This document shows, in pieces, positions 17,549 to 27,764 of a DNA stretch of 64,000 bases. The notes below the pieces were generated by a model that saw only the letters and a list, made by a program, of their open reading frames with translations, did not search any database and had not been told where the DNA came from. The stretch's first letter is position 1. Every line of letters begins with the position of its first letter. This stretch comes from Campylobacter sp. RM16187 (GTDB lineage: Bacteria; Campylobacterota; Campylobacteria; Campylobacterales; Campylobacteraceae): positions 930,001-994,000 of the forward strand of contig NZ_CP012549.1 in NCBI RefSeq assembly GCF_025319965.1, in the 5' to 3' direction. The position numbers and the translations under genes are program-made.

Positions 17549-20099
17549 ATATTAAAAATGGTGCTTCTAATACATTTCTTATTATCTTAAGCGGCGACAT
17601 TAGGGTATCTGCCAAAACCTGAGTAGAGTATTTAGGTTTATCAAGTGTTCCGCGCACCTTAATTACGGTTGAAAGCCTGCGATCTTTGCCTAGAATTATC
17701 TGATTTACTATCGGGATTGAGCCGATTATCGAGCTTGCGTCCTTTAAAAGCCTTAGTTCCAAATCCACATCTATCTCTTTGGTCGCTAAATTTATAGTCC
17801 CACGACCACCTATATCTGCGCTTGAGCCATCCAGCTCTATAGCTATAATATTTAGCAAGTCTCCTTTTTTTTCAAATAAAATTTTACCAAATTTTACAGG
17901 AAAGCCTTTTTCGGTAAAGTCCGGAGTCTTAAAGATGATTAGAGACGGAACAGAGTTTAGAAATGTCAGTAATTGATTGTAGAATGTATAGCTCTTTAAA
18001 TTTGCGCCATGTAGCCTTATTTCACCCTTTAAATCATCGGTACTATTGCCGACTATCCTTAGCTTAAAAAATCCACCTTCAAAGCTATCCATGCCAAAAA
18101 GGTTGTTTACAAAATCTCCCGTGATATCGTTTGCAAACATATTAAATTTTTTATCACTTTGTATTATGCTGACATTTCCGCTTTGAGGTCTTGCATTAAA
18201 TTGAATTTTGTCTTTGACAATACTTCCGTTATAGCTTAAAAACTTTAGAGTGCGATTCAGATCTGATATAAATAGATCTGAATTTAATCCGTCAAACTCT
18301 AAATTTTTGTTTTTACCGCTACTTTTATCGCTTAAAATTATCTCATTATCTATAACCAAATCCATATTTTTTATATGAACTTCGGTTTTTTTATCTTTGA
18401 TGTTAATATTTAGATTATTGCTGAGGCTATTTGCAGTTATTAAATTCTCGCCTATCTTTATGTCAAAGCCGTCACTATCGTATTTTGAGCCGTCTTTATT
18501 TAAAAATGGCATATTGAATTTCGCATTTCTTAGGCTAATTTCAAAATCATCGAAATTTTTTGTTTTTAGTGTGAAGTTTCCACTATTTAATCCAATCTGC
18601 TTAATTAAAGGCGAATAATCATAAATTTTTGAAATATCATCTATTCTTATTGTGCTTTCATCTCCGAAACTTAACTGTATTCTTGGATCAAGGATATCAA
18701 AAAGCACATCTTTCTTTCTAAAGTCAAGAGAGGCGTTTAGTGGCAAGTTTTTAAATTTTACTATCTCCTCGCCATCAAAGCTTAAATCAAATTGATTGAT
18801 AGTGCCGTTAATATCGCCTTTTTCTTTGGTTGCATCTATGGCTACTTTAATATCCCCCTTAAAAAAATCCATTCCGCTATCTTTGGCATCTACGATTATT
18901 TTATCATCTCTTATCTCTACTATCGCCTCTTTTACATTAAACATCGCGCCAGCTATATCAATCTTGCTATCTTTTGCTTTAAATTTGCCATTTGGCGTTA
19001 CTTTAAGCGGATCAAATTTAATATCAATGCTTATTTTTCCTACATTTCTACCGCTTTTTTGTTCTATCGGCACATTTATATCATAAGCTTTTAGTATAGA
19101 ATTAACCGCTTTATCGTAGATTGAGTTTGTTTGTAAATTTAAAATTAGTCCGGCATTTTTCTCATCAAAAATTTTATAAATTTCTAAATTTGATCCGTTT
19201 AGATTCTTTCCATTCCATCTTGGTTTTTTAAGCTTAAAATAAAGCGTCTCGTTTTTTAGCTCTATATCGGCTTCTTCAACAATTGCAGCAGGCAAGCTAT
19301 CTTCGAATTTGACCTTTAGATTTTTAGAAACTCCTTTGGCACTAAGTTCATTTAAGAAGAAATTTTGAGTTTTTAGATCAACTTTTCCGCTTAGATTATG
19401 CACAAAATAGTTATCCGCTACAATGTAGCCGTATATCCAATTTTTAACATCTTCGTTTAGATTTAGCTTGACATCAAGCTCGTGCATAAAGCTTTTTAGA
19501 CTGCTTGCGTTTATGTCGCTTACATCGTAGTTTATAATCTCATTTTCAAGATGAAATTTCATCTTTCCATCAAGTTCGTGGCTCACGAAAGTGCCGTTAA
19601 AATCATATATATTATGTCTTATGTCGGCATTTGATGTTCCGCTTAGATTAATGTCAAAATCCTTAAAGGCAAGATTGTAAACATCTATAAACAGACCGTT
19701 TTCTTGGCTTGTAAATGTGGTATCCAAAGTAAGATAAGCGGTGTCGACATGAAATGCGTTCTCGTAAAAAAGCACAGTTAGCTCATTGTCTTCAAACTCG
19801 ATCTTTTCTAAAATAATCTCCTTAAATAGTCTATCAACCCATATTATATTGTTCGTAAGACTTAAAAAGTCTTCGTTTGAGCTGTCTTTGTGGCTTGTTT
19901 TTGGAATTTTTAATTTTTGAGCTCTTAAAATGAGTTTTTTATCAAGTTTTATATATAATTTCTCTATTTTAAAATCGTTGAAATCTATATTTTCGATACT
20001 GATACCATGTTTTAACGTAGCTATAAGGATTGTAAAAAATATGATAAAAAATAGCAGAATATGCCAAATTTTTTTAATTGCCTGTGAGATAATAATCAT
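17541..20099 (-). CDS. AsmA/YhdP-like envelope protein
   Basis: An 852-residue protein with one N-terminal membrane helix (IWHILLFFIIFFTILIATL), then a long beta-rich periplasmic part. The end (DLELRLLKDASSIIGSIPIVNQIILGKDRRLSTVIKVRG, split here only by reading) fits the AsmA-like C-terminal region. Proteins of this kind are thought to move phospholipid between inner and outer membrane. The ATG at 20099 has AGGA six to eight bases upstream. Its first 20 codons overlap, antisense, the first 20 codons of mltG. Confidence 0.75.
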   Translation of the reverse strand: MIIISQAIKKIWHILLFFIIFFTILIATLKHGISIENIDFNDFKIEKLYIKLDKKLILRAQKLKIPKTSHKDSSNEDFLSLTNNIIWVDRLFKEIILEKIEFEDNELTVLFYENAFHVDTAYLTLDTTFTSQENGLFIDVYNLAFKDFDINLSGTSNADIRHNIYDFNGTFVSHELDGKMKFHLENEIINYDVSDINASSLKSFMHELDVKLNLNEDVKNWIYGYIVADNYFVHNLSGKVDLKTQNFFLNELSAKGVSKNLKVKFEDSLPAAIVEEADIELKNETLYFKLKKPRWNGKNLNGSNLEIYKIFDEKNAGLILNLQTNSIYDKAVNSILKAYDINVPIEQKSGRNVGKISIDIKFDPLKVTPNGKFKAKDSKIDIAGAMFNVKEAIVEIRDDKIIVDAKDSGMDFFKGDIKVAIDATKEKGDINGTINQFDLSFDGEEIVKFKNLPLNASLDFRKKDVLFDILDPRIQLSFGDESTIRIDDISKIYDYSPLIKQIGLNSGNFTLKTKNFDDFEISLRNAKFNMPFLNKDGSKYDSDGFDIKIGENLITANSLSNNLNINIKDKKTEVHIKNMDLVIDNEIILSDKSSGKNKNLEFDGLNSDLFISDLNRTLKFLSYNGSIVKDKIQFNARPQSGNVSIIQSDKKFNMFANDITGDFVNNLFGMDSFEGGFFKLRIVGNSTDDLKGEIRLHGANLKSYTFYNQLLTFLNSVPSLIIFKTPDFTEKGFPVKFGKILFEKKGDLLNIIAIELDGSSADIGGRGTINLATKEIDVDLELRLLKDASSIIGSIPIVNQIILGKDRRLSTVIKVRGTLDKPKYSTQVLADTLMSPLKIIRNVLEAPFLIFE

Positions 20100-20991
20100 T
20101 TTTTTCCTAAGCTTTTTGGTCTATCTTAGTAGGCCTATAGCTACCGATAGCGTAATTTACCTGCCAAAAGGGACAGTCGGAGAAATTATAACATATCTAA
20201 AACAAAGAAATTCTAACATAATCAACATAGATAAATACATTTTGGCCACACTTGGGCATCCGCAATCTGGCTGGGTGGATATCAAAAAACAGAGCTTAAG
20301 CAAATTTGATTTTTTATACGCTCTTACTATAGCTAAGGCTGCAATGAGCGAGATAACCTTAATACCTGGAGAAACCACGGCTATATTTTTACAAGATATG
20401 GCTAAAAGCTTAAATTTAAATGAGCAAATTTTAAATGAAATTTATGATAAAGTCGCACCTTTTGGTGATGGATTTTTTATTCCGGAAACTTACAAGATAC
20501 CGATTGGAATAAGAGAGAAGCAGCTCATAAATCATTTAGCGAATCTATCAAAAAAACGTCATCAAGAGCTTTCTATTGAGCTACTTGGAAAATTTGATCA
20601 AAAAGAGTGGCAAAAATATCTAATAATAGCATCCATCATACAAAAAGAGGCTGCGGATGAGAGTGAAATGCCAATAGTAAGTTCTGTGATATATAACCGC
20701 CTTAAAAAAGGAATGAAGCTGCAGATGGACGGAACTTTAAATTACGGACTTTACTCTCACGAGACAATTACGGCCAAAAGAATAAGAGAGGATATGAGTA
20801 AATTTAATACATATTTACATGACGGGCTGCCACCAAGTCCTATATGTAGCGTATCTTTGGCTGCGATAAAGGCAGCCGTAAATCCGCAAGAAAGCGAGTT
20901 TTTATACTTTGTTAGAGATAAAAAAACAATGAAGCATAAATTTAGCAAAACATACCAAGAACACAGCAGAATAATCGATATGCAAAGATAA
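20041..20991 (+). CDS. mltG: Endolytic murein transglycosylase MltG
   Basis: Cuts nascent glycan strands to set their length. The ATG at 20041 has AAGGA 11 bases upstream and gives a 316-residue product starting MIKNSRICQIF. One membrane anchor spans about residues 7-27, followed by a LysM-like part (LPKGTVGEIITYLK) and the YceG domain with IIQKEAADESEMP (catalytic Glu), VIYNRLKKGMKLQMDGT and GLPPSPICS. The frame is open further upstream to 19930, but that part is antisense to the AsmA-like gene and lacks family character. Confidence 0.9.
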   Translation: MIKNSRICQIFLIACEIIIIFFLSFLVYLSRPIATDSVIYLPKGTVGEIITYLKQRNSNIINIDKYILATLGHPQSGWVDIKKQSLSKFDFLYALTIAKAAMSEITLIPGETTAIFLQDMAKSLNLNEQILNEIYDKVAPFGDGFFIPETYKIPIGIREKQLINHLANLSKKRHQELSIELLGKFDQKEWQKYLIIASIIQKEAADESEMPIVSSVIYNRLKKGMKLQMDGTLNYGLYSHETITAKRIREDMSKFNTYLHDGLPPSPICSVSLAAIKAAVNPQESEFLYFVRDKKTMKHKFSKTYQEHSRIIDMQR

Positions 20992-21052
20992 AAAATCAAA
21001 AGAATTTAACCTAAATTTTGATAACATAACACATTTTAATAAAGGGTCTATT

Positions 21053-23254
21053 ATGAGTGATATTATCTGGACAAAAACCGATGAGGCTCCACTTCTTGCA
21101 AGCTACTCGCTTTTTCCTATTCTAAAAAGCTTTTTAAACAGAGCAGATATCAGTATAGATGTAGCCGATATCTCGCTTGCAGGTCGTATGATCGCCACTT
21201 TTAGCGATGTTTTGAAAGATGATCAAAAAGAAAAAGATTGGCTGGAAATTTTAGGAAATATGACAGAGGATAAATTTGCCAATATTATAAAACTACCAAA
21301 TATTTCAGCCTCTATTCCTCAGCTAAACGATGCCATAAACGAACTAAGAGCCAAGGGATATGATCTGCCTTTGTATCCAAATGAGCCAAAAAATGATGCC
21401 GAGAGAGAAATTTACAAAAGATATCAAAAAGTGCTTGGAAGTGCCGTAAATCCTGTACTTCGCCAAGGAAATTCAGACCGCAGATGCGTAAGTGCAGTAA
21501 AAGAGTATGCGAGAAATAATCCTCATAAGATGGGAGAATTCAAATCAGACAGCAAGGCAGAAGTAGCCTATATGAATAGCGGAGACTTTTATTTTAATGA
21601 AAGATCTATGACTGCAAAGAGTGATGATACTTTAAGAGTTGAATTTACTAACAAAAATGGTGAAAAAACGATATCAAAAGAGATAAAAATTTTAAAAGGC
21701 GAGGTAATAGACGCTACATTTATGAGTGCAAAGGCTTTAAAGCAGTTTATAAGAGATCAGATAAAGGATGCTAAAGCCAAAGATCTGCTCTTTTCGGTCC
21801 ATCTTAAAGCTACCATGATGAAGGTTAGTGATCCTGTGATATTTGGACATTTTGTTAAAGAGTATTTTATCGAGGCATTTGATGAATTTAAAGATGAGTT
21901 TAAGAGCGTGGGAATCAATGAAAATAACGGCTTAAAAGATCTTTTTGAGAGAATTTCAAAGCTAGATAAAAATACTCAAGATAAAATTAGAGCTAAATTT
22001 TATGAAATTTATACTATGCGTCCAGGTTTGGCTATGGTAAATTCTGATGCAGGAATTACAAATTTACATGTCCCAAGCGATGTCATCATAGACGCTTCAA
22101 TGCCTGTGATGATAAGAAATTCCGGCAAAATGTGGGATCAAAACGGGGCTCTTAAAGAGGCTAAGGCCGTAATCCCCGATAGCACATACGCTAAAATTTA
22201 TGAGGCTGTGATTGAAGATTTTAAACAAAAAGGCACACTTAACCCAAGCAAAATAGGAAGTGTATCAAATGTAGGTCTTATGGCTAAAAAGGCGGAGGAG
22301 TACGGAAGTCACGACAAGACTTTTATAATGCCTGATGACGGGATTTTAAGAGTAAATAATTTAAATGATGAGGAAATTTTTAAATTCGAGCTTTGTAAAG
22401 ACGACATTTTTAGAATGACTCAGGCAAAAGATGCTGCGATAACCGACTGGGTAAATTTGGGAATAAAACGTGCAAAACTTACTAACACTAAAGCGATATT
22501 TTGGCTGGATGAAAATAGGGCGCACGATAAAGAGATTATCAAAAAGGTTAAAGAGATACTCTCAAAAAGCGATTTAAGCGGAGTGGATATAGAAATTTTA
22601 AGACCTGAACTAGCTTGCAAAAAATCTCTTGACATCATAAGATCTGGCAAAGACTGCATAAGTGTTACCGGAAATGTGCTAAGAGATTATCTAACTGATC
22701 TATTTCCTATACTTGAGCTTGGCACAAGCGCGAAGATGCTATCGGTTGTTCCTCTTTTAAAAGGTGGAGGAGTGTTTGAAACGGGAGCCGGCGGGTCCGC
22801 TCCGAAGATAGCCGAGCAGTTTTTTAATGAAAATCATCTTAGGTGGGATAGTTTAGGAGAATTTTTAGCTTTAATTGCGTCTTTAGAGCATTTGGCCAAT
22901 TTAAAATCAAATCAAAAGGCTAAAATTTTATCATCTACTCTAAATTCCGCGGTTTCAAGATGGCTTAAAGAAAACAGATCTCCGCAAAAAGAGGTAAAAA
23001 CTCCTGATAATCGTGGCAGCCATTTTTATTTGGCGCTTTACTGGGCCGATGAGTTGGCTAAAAATGGCGAAATTTTGGCTGATAAATTTAAGGATATCGC
23101 CAAAGAGTTAAAAGATAATGAGAAAAAGATATCCCAGGAGCTTTTAGAGGTTCAAGGTCAAAAGATGGATATAAAAGGGTATTATAAATTTGATGAAAAT
23201 TTGGCCTCTAAGGCGATGAGACCGAGTGAGACTTTTAATAAAATCATAAATTAA
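21053..23254 (+). CDS. icd: Isocitrate dehydrogenase, monomeric NADP type
   Basis: Oxidises isocitrate to 2-oxoglutarate and CO2. At 733 residues it is the large monomeric class (about 740), unrelated in length to the 400-residue dimeric class. Recognisable segments include [19 protein letters not shown] at the start, [39 protein letters not shown] and [17 protein letters not shown]. It opens an apparent icd-mdh-sucC-sucD run and supplies 2-oxoglutarate to the OorDABC complex encoded downstream. Confidence 0.96.
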   Translation: MSDIIWTKTDEAPLLASYSLFPILKSFLNRADISIDVADISLAGRMIATFSDVLKDDQKEKDWLEILGNMTEDKFANIIKLPNISASIPQLNDAINELRAKGYDLPLYPNEPKNDAEREIYKRYQKVLGSAVNPVLRQGNSDRRCVSAVKEYARNNPHKMGEFKSDSKAEVAYMNSGDFYFNERSMTAKSDDTLRVEFTNKNGEKTISKEIKILKGEVIDATFMSAKALKQFIRDQIKDAKAKDLLFSVHLKATMMKVSDPVIFGHFVKEYFIEAFDEFKDEFKSVGINENNGLKDLFERISKLDKNTQDKIRAKFYEIYTMRPGLAMVNSDAGITNLHVPSDVIIDASMPVMIRNSGKMWDQNGALKEAKAVIPDSTYAKIYEAVIEDFKQKGTLNPSKIGSVSNVGLMAKKAEEYGSHDKTFIMPDDGILRVNNLNDEEIFKFELCKDDIFRMTQAKDAAITDWVNLGIKRAKLTNTKAIFWLDENRAHDKEIIKKVKEILSKSDLSGVDIEILRPELACKKSLDIIRSGKDCISVTGNVLRDYLTDLFPILELGTSAKMLSVVPLLKGGGVFETGAGGSAPKIAEQFFNENHLRWDSLGEFLALIASLEHLANLKSNQKAKILSSTLNSAVSRWLKENRSPQKEVKTPDNRGSHFYLALYWADELAKNGEILADKFKDIAKELKDNEKKISQELLEVQGQKMDIKGYYKFDENLASKAMRPSETFNKIIN

Positions 23255-23263
23255 GGAAGAGAA

Positions 23264-24157
23264 ATGAAGATTTCAGTAATTGGAGCGGGTAACGTAGGTG
23301 CTAGCGCTGCAAGCGCGATAATGCTAAGAAAGATAGCTGATGAGATAGCTTTGGTCGATATATTTGGTAATGTTGCGCTTGCAAAAGCTATGGATTTGGC
23401 TCAAAGCGCTGCTGTTTTTGACATTGATGTTAAAATTTCTGGCGGAGATGATTTTTCACTTATAAAAGATAGCGATATAGTCGTAGTAACGGCAGGAAGC
23501 CCTAGAAAAGAGGGTCAAAGTAGAGAGGATCTACTTCTTAAAAATGCTCAGATAGTAAAGAGTACCGTAGAAAAGATCGCCAAATTCGCACCAAATTGCA
23601 TAATTATAAACGTAACAAATCCTCTTGATATACTAACATTTGTAACATATAAGGTTAGTGGGTTTGATAAAAGTAGAATTTTAGGTATGGCTGGAGAGCT
23701 TGATTCAGCAAGGCTAAAATTTGAAATTTCAAAAAGGCTAAATTTACAAAATTCTCAGATAAAAGCTCATGTAATGGGCGCTCATAATGACGATATGCTT
23801 GTGCTAAAAGATAATATAAACGTAACTTTAAGCGATGATGAATTTGAAGAGATATCAAATGACACAAAAACCGGTGGAGCTAAATTTGTAAAGCTTCTAG
23901 GAACTTCGGCCTATTATGCACCAGGAGCCGCGGCGGCTAAGATGTGTGAAGCCATAAAAGATGAGAGCGATGAGTGGTTAAGCTGCTGCGTAGTAGTGGA
24001 TGATGGTCTAACTTGCGGTCGCAGAGTCAAGCTTAATAAAAATGGAATTGCAAAGATAAAAGATCCAAGCCAAGAGGAAAAAGAGGCGCTTGTAAAGAGC
24101 GAAAACGATATAAGAAAAAATATAAATTTCTTGATAGAAAGTAGTGTATTGAGCTAA
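23264..24157 (+). CDS. mdh: Malate dehydrogenase
   Basis: Lactate/malate dehydrogenase family. The Rossmann start is VIGAGNVGASAAS. Catalytic and substrate segments are GSPRKEGQSREDLL, NVTNPLDILT, ILGMAGELDSAR and MGAHNDDMLVL, the last with the catalytic His. The arginine-containing loop (RKEGQSR) fits malate rather than lactate. The length is 297 residues. It follows icd by 9 bases and precedes sucC by 4, so the TCA genes are likely co-transcribed. Confidence 0.93.
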   Translation: MKISVIGAGNVGASAASAIMLRKIADEIALVDIFGNVALAKAMDLAQSAAVFDIDVKISGGDDFSLIKDSDIVVVTAGSPRKEGQSREDLLLKNAQIVKSTVEKIAKFAPNCIIINVTNPLDILTFVTYKVSGFDKSRILGMAGELDSARLKFEISKRLNLQNSQIKAHVMGAHNDDMLVLKDNINVTLSDDEFEEISNDTKTGGAKFVKLLGTSAYYAPGAAAAKMCEAIKDESDEWLSCCVVVDDGLTCGRRVKLNKNGIAKIKDPSQEEKEALVKSENDIRKNINFLIESSVLS

Positions 24158-24161
24158 TTTA

Positions 24162-25328
24162 ATGGATATTCACGAGTATCAAGCAAAAGAGATCTTAAAA
24201 GAATTCGGTATCAAAATCTCAAACGGCAAACTTGCATATACGAGTCAAGAAGCTTTGGATGCGGCTAAAAATTTAGGCGGAAATATCTTTGCGATTAAAG
24301 CTCAAGTTCATGCCGGAGGAAGAGGTCTTGGAGGAGGCGTAAAGATAGCTAAAAGCCTAAGTGAGGTAGAAAATATCGCAAAAAACATGCTTGGTATGTA
24401 TCTAATTACACCTCAAACCACAAAAAAAGGAAAGCTAGTTCGTAAAATTTATATCGAGCAAGGACTTAATATAAAAAGGGAATTTTATCTAAGTTTAGCC
24501 TTTGATAGAAAGCAAGAAAATATTGCGATTATCGCCTCAAAGGATGGAGGCGTTAGTATAGAGGAGGTTGCTCATAGATCTCCTGAACTGATAAAAAAGA
24601 TAAACATAGATCCGCAAATCGGACTTTGCAATTTTCACATCTTAAATTTGATTGGATTTTTTAATTTTGACAAAGATTTAAGTAGAAAATTCATTGAAAT
24701 TTTAAAGAAACTTTATCAAATTTATATACAAAAAGACGCTACTTTAATCGAGATAAATCCTCTTATCTTAAATGATAATGATGAATTTTACGCACTTGAT
24801 GCAAAGATGAGTTTTGATGATAACGCTTTATTTCGTCACCCTGAAATTTTAGCCCTTAAAGATGAGAGCGAAGAGGAGCCAAGTGAAATTGAAGCCAAGA
24901 AAAATCGCTTAAATTATATAAAGCTAAATGGCGATATAGGCTGCATAGTAAATGGTGCAGGGCTTGCTATGGCTACAATGGATGTAATAGAAAACGTCGG
25001 CGGAAAGAGTGCAAATTTTTTAGACGTAGGCGGTTCTGCGAGTCCTGAAAGTGTGGCTAAGGCCTTTGAGCTTATACTAAAAGATCCAAACGTCAAAGTG
25101 GTTTTTGTAAATATCTTTGGTGGAATCGTTAGATGCGATAGAATTGCAAGCGGAATTTTAGAAGCCGCGAAAAGTATAAATTTAAATACCTCTATAGTCA
25201 TAAGACTTGATGGGACGAATGCAAAAGAGGCCATGGGCATGCTAAAAGATGCGAATCTTAAAAATTTGCATATAGCTTTCAATCTGCTTGATGGCGCTAA
25301 ATTGGCTGTAAGCTTAGCGAGAAGTTAG
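24162..25328 (+). CDS. sucC: Succinyl-CoA ligase beta subunit
   Basis: Binds nucleotide and succinate in the SucCD heterotetramer, converting succinyl-CoA to succinate with ATP formation. The ATP-grasp start is MDIHEYQAKEILKEFGI, followed by KAQVHAGGRGLGGGVK. The C-terminal part has NGAGLAMATMD, FLDVGGSA and VFVNIFGGIVRCD. The length of 388 residues is normal. The stop directly abuts the sucD ATG. Confidence 0.96.
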   Translation: MDIHEYQAKEILKEFGIKISNGKLAYTSQEALDAAKNLGGNIFAIKAQVHAGGRGLGGGVKIAKSLSEVENIAKNMLGMYLITPQTTKKGKLVRKIYIEQGLNIKREFYLSLAFDRKQENIAIIASKDGGVSIEEVAHRSPELIKKINIDPQIGLCNFHILNLIGFFNFDKDLSRKFIEILKKLYQIYIQKDATLIEINPLILNDNDEFYALDAKMSFDDNALFRHPEILALKDESEEEPSEIEAKKNRLNYIKLNGDIGCIVNGAGLAMATMDVIENVGGKSANFLDVGGSASPESVAKAFELILKDPNVKVVFVNIFGGIVRCDRIASGILEAAKSINLNTSIVIRLDGTNAKEAMGMLKDANLKNLHIAFNLLDGAKLAVSLARS

Positions 25329-26210
25329 ATGAGTATTTTAATAGACAAACAAACAAGAGCCATAGTTCAGGGCTTTACCGGCAAAGAGGGAAGCTTCCAT
25401 GCTCAAAGCTGTCTAGAATATGGCACTAAAATAGTCGGCGGAGTTACACCGTTTAAGGGCGGAAGCACACATCTTGGACTGCCTGTTTTTGATACTGCAG
25501 CGGAGGCTGTCGAAAAAACCGGTGCTAATACATCTTTAATATTTGTTCCGAGTGCATTTGCCAAAGACGCTATTATAGAGGCTGCAGACAGCGGAATAAA
25601 GCTTGCTGTTGTCATTACAGAGCATATAGCCGTGCTTGATATTCTTGCGGCAAAGGCTTATGCTATCAAAAAAGGAATGAAGATTATCGGTCCAAACTGT
25701 CCTGGCATCATAAGTTCTGATCTTTGCAAGCTCGGCATTATGCCAAGTTCTGTTTTTAAAAGATCGGATATTAATATTGGCATAATCTCAAAGTCCGGCA
25801 CTCTTACATACGAAGGCGCAAACGAGATTGTAAGAGCGGGATACGGAATATCTACGGCTATAGGAATAGGCGGAGATGCCGTTATAGGAATGGATTATGA
25901 GGAGCTTTTGCCTCTTTTTGAAAAAGACGATGATACTAAAGCTATACTTTTGATAGGAGAGATAGGCGGGGATTTAGAGATAAGAGCTTGCAAGATGATA
26001 GAGGAGAAAATTTCAAAGCCTATAGTAGCCTTTATCGCTGGAAATTCAGCCCCAAAAGGGCGCAAGATGGGTCATGCCGGAGCTATTATAAACGGAATCG
26101 AAGGAAGTGCTGAATATAAGATGAAAGCGCTTAGTAGAGCCGGAGTTTATGTAGTGGATTCTCCAAGTAAGATAGGTGAAAAATTTAAAGAGGTAATGAA
26201 ATTTTCATAG
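25329..26210 (+). CDS. sucD: Succinyl-CoA ligase alpha subunit
   Basis: CoA-binding, phosphohistidine-carrying partner of SucC. It starts MSILIDKQTRAIVQGFTGKEG (first 20 read directly), with GGVTPFKGG, GPNCPGII and SGTLTYEGANE. KMGHAGAII carries the histidine phosphorylated in catalysis. The length is 293 residues. It has no gap to sucC and is followed by a 124-base region before oorD. Confidence 0.96.
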   Translation: MSILIDKQTRAIVQGFTGKEGSFHAQSCLEYGTKIVGGVTPFKGGSTHLGLPVFDTAAEAVEKTGANTSLIFVPSAFAKDAIIEAADSGIKLAVVITEHIAVLDILAAKAYAIKKGMKIIGPNCPGIISSDLCKLGIMPSSVFKRSDINIGIISKSGTLTYEGANEIVRAGYGISTAIGIGGDAVIGMDYEELLPLFEKDDDTKAILLIGEIGGDLEIRACKMIEEKISKPIVAFIAGNSAPKGRKMGHAGAIINGIEGSAEYKMKALSRAGVYVVDSPSKIGEKFKEVMKFS

Positions 26211-26264
26211 ATAATAATTAGCAGAAGTTCTCTTAAATAAAATTAAAATAATTTTTATCTATTT

Positions 26265-26296
26265 TTTACAATCTTAAATTTAAGCAAGATTATATA
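26265..26296 (+). promoter_or_regulatory. Possible promoter for oorDABC
   Basis: TTTACA at 26265 and an AT-rich GATTATATAA block around 26288-26297 form a weak sigma70-like pair in the sucD-oorD gap, about 40 bases before the preferred oorD start. The exact -10 phase is ambiguous. Confidence 0.35.
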
Positions 26297-26334
26297 AAAA
26301 TGCTGGATTTGGAAATTTGAGTCAAGGAAAATAT

Positions 26335-26640
26335 ATGCTGATAAGAGATGATGCCCCAGTATGGGTAGACACTACCCGCTGTAAGGCGTGTGATATCTGT
26401 GTGAGTTACTGCCCCGCAGGAGTTTTGGGTATGCGTATAGAGCTTGGTGCAGTACTTGGAAAAATGATAGAGGTGGTTCATCCTGAGGCCTGTATAGGCT
26501 GCAGGGATTGTGAGCTTCACTGTCCTGATTTTGCCATTTATGTAGCAGACAAGGGCTTTAAATTTGCCAAACTTACTGCAGAGAGTAAAGAAAGAGCCGC
26601 GGCAGTCAAAGCAAATCATTATGAAAAGCTAGGGGTCTAA
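26335..26640 (+). CDS. oorD: 2-oxoglutarate:acceptor oxidoreductase delta (ferredoxin) subunit
   Basis: Two [4Fe-4S] cluster protein of the Oor complex. The clusters are held by CKACDICVSYCP and CIGCRDCELHCP. I prefer the ATG at 26335, five bases after AAGGAAA, over an in-frame TTG at 26317, giving 101 residues beginning MLIRDDAPVWVD. The gene heads oorDABC, with a one-base gap to oorA. The complex converts 2-oxoglutarate and CoA to succinyl-CoA and CO2, using ferredoxin or flavodoxin in place of NAD. Confidence 0.92.
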   Translation: MLIRDDAPVWVDTTRCKACDICVSYCPAGVLGMRIELGAVLGKMIEVVHPEACIGCRDCELHCPDFAIYVADKGFKFAKLTAESKERAAAVKANHYEKLGV

Positions 26641-26641
26641 A

Positions 26642-27763
26642 ATGAGAGAGGTGATAGCTAGCGGTAATGAGCTTGTTGCAATGGCGGCTGTGGATTGCGG
26701 TTGTAATTTTTTTGGCGGATATCCTATAACGCCTTCAAGCGAGATAGCTCATGAGTTAAGCGTTCTTTTGCCAAAAAAAGGCGGTAAATTCATACAGATG
26801 GAAGATGAGATAGCGGGAATCTCTGTAGCGCTTGGCGCCGCTATGAGTGGAGCTAAGGCGATGACTGCAAGCTCAGGGCCTGGAATTTCATTAAAAAGTG
26901 AGCAAATAGGGCTTGGATTTATCGCCGAAATTCCGATTGTGATAGTAAACGTAATGCGCGGAGGCCCTAGTACAGGACTTCCTACAAGAGTAGCGCAAGG
27001 AGATCTGCTTCAAGCCAAAAACCCAAGTCATGGCGATATTAATAGTATTGTTTTAGCTCCTGCTAGCTTGGAGGAGTGCTATACTGAGACGATTCGAGCC
27101 TTTAATTTAGCCCAAAGATTTATGACTCCGGTATTTTTACTGCTTGATGAGACTATAGGGCATATGCACGCTAAGGCAATTTTGCCTGATATCAGTGATA
27201 TAAAAATAGTAAATAAAGAGCAATTTACCGGAGATCCAAAGGATTATAAACCTTATGAAGCTAAAGCAGATAGGCCTGCCGTGCTTAATAAATTTTTTCA
27301 AGGCTACAAATATCATATTACCGGACTTCATCATGGAGTTACCGGCTTTCCGACAGAGGATGGAGAGATAGTTTCATATAACATAAATAGGCTTTTTAAT
27401 AAGATTAACCTACATCTTGACGAGGTAGAAAATAGCGAGGAATTTGAGCTTGAAGATGCAGAAATTTGTATCATAGCATTTGGAAGTGTTGCTAGGGCGG
27501 CAAAAGAGGCGATTTTAAATTTAAGAAAAAATGGAGTCAAGGTAGGAATGTTTAAGCCTATAACTTTATTTCCAACTCCTGAAGCGAAGTTAAAAGAGAT
27601 AGGTAAGAGATTTAAAAAAATACTAATCTGCGAACTAAATTTAGGGCAATATACGGGAGAGATTAAAAAAGCAATGCTAAGAGATGACTTTAAGACTCTA
27701 CTTAAGGCAAATGGACGCCCGATAAGCCCTCAAGAGATAGTTCAGAAAATAGAGGAGTTTTAA
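26642..27763 (+). CDS. oorA: 2-oxoglutarate:acceptor oxidoreductase alpha subunit
   Basis: Subunit with the pyrimidine-binding and transketolase C-terminal-like domains of the 2-oxoacid:ferredoxin oxidoreductase family. It starts MREVIASGNELVAMAAV; other motifs are GGYPITPSSEIAHEL, QMEDEIAGISVALGAAMSGAK (in part) and RGGPSTGLPTR. The C-terminal region has IIAFGSVARAAKEA. The length of 373 residues fits OorA. One base separates it from oorB. Confidence 0.95.
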   Translation: MREVIASGNELVAMAAVDCGCNFFGGYPITPSSEIAHELSVLLPKKGGKFIQMEDEIAGISVALGAAMSGAKAMTASSGPGISLKSEQIGLGFIAEIPIVIVNVMRGGPSTGLPTRVAQGDLLQAKNPSHGDINSIVLAPASLEECYTETIRAFNLAQRFMTPVFLLLDETIGHMHAKAILPDISDIKIVNKEQFTGDPKDYKPYEAKADRPAVLNKFFQGYKYHITGLHHGVTGFPTEDGEIVSYNINRLFNKINLHLDEVENSEEFELEDAEICIIAFGSVARAAKEAILNLRKNGVKVGMFKPITLFPTPEAKLKEIGKRFKKILICELNLGQYTGEIKKAMLRDDFKTLLKANGRPISPQEIVQKIEEF

Positions 27764-27764
27764 A

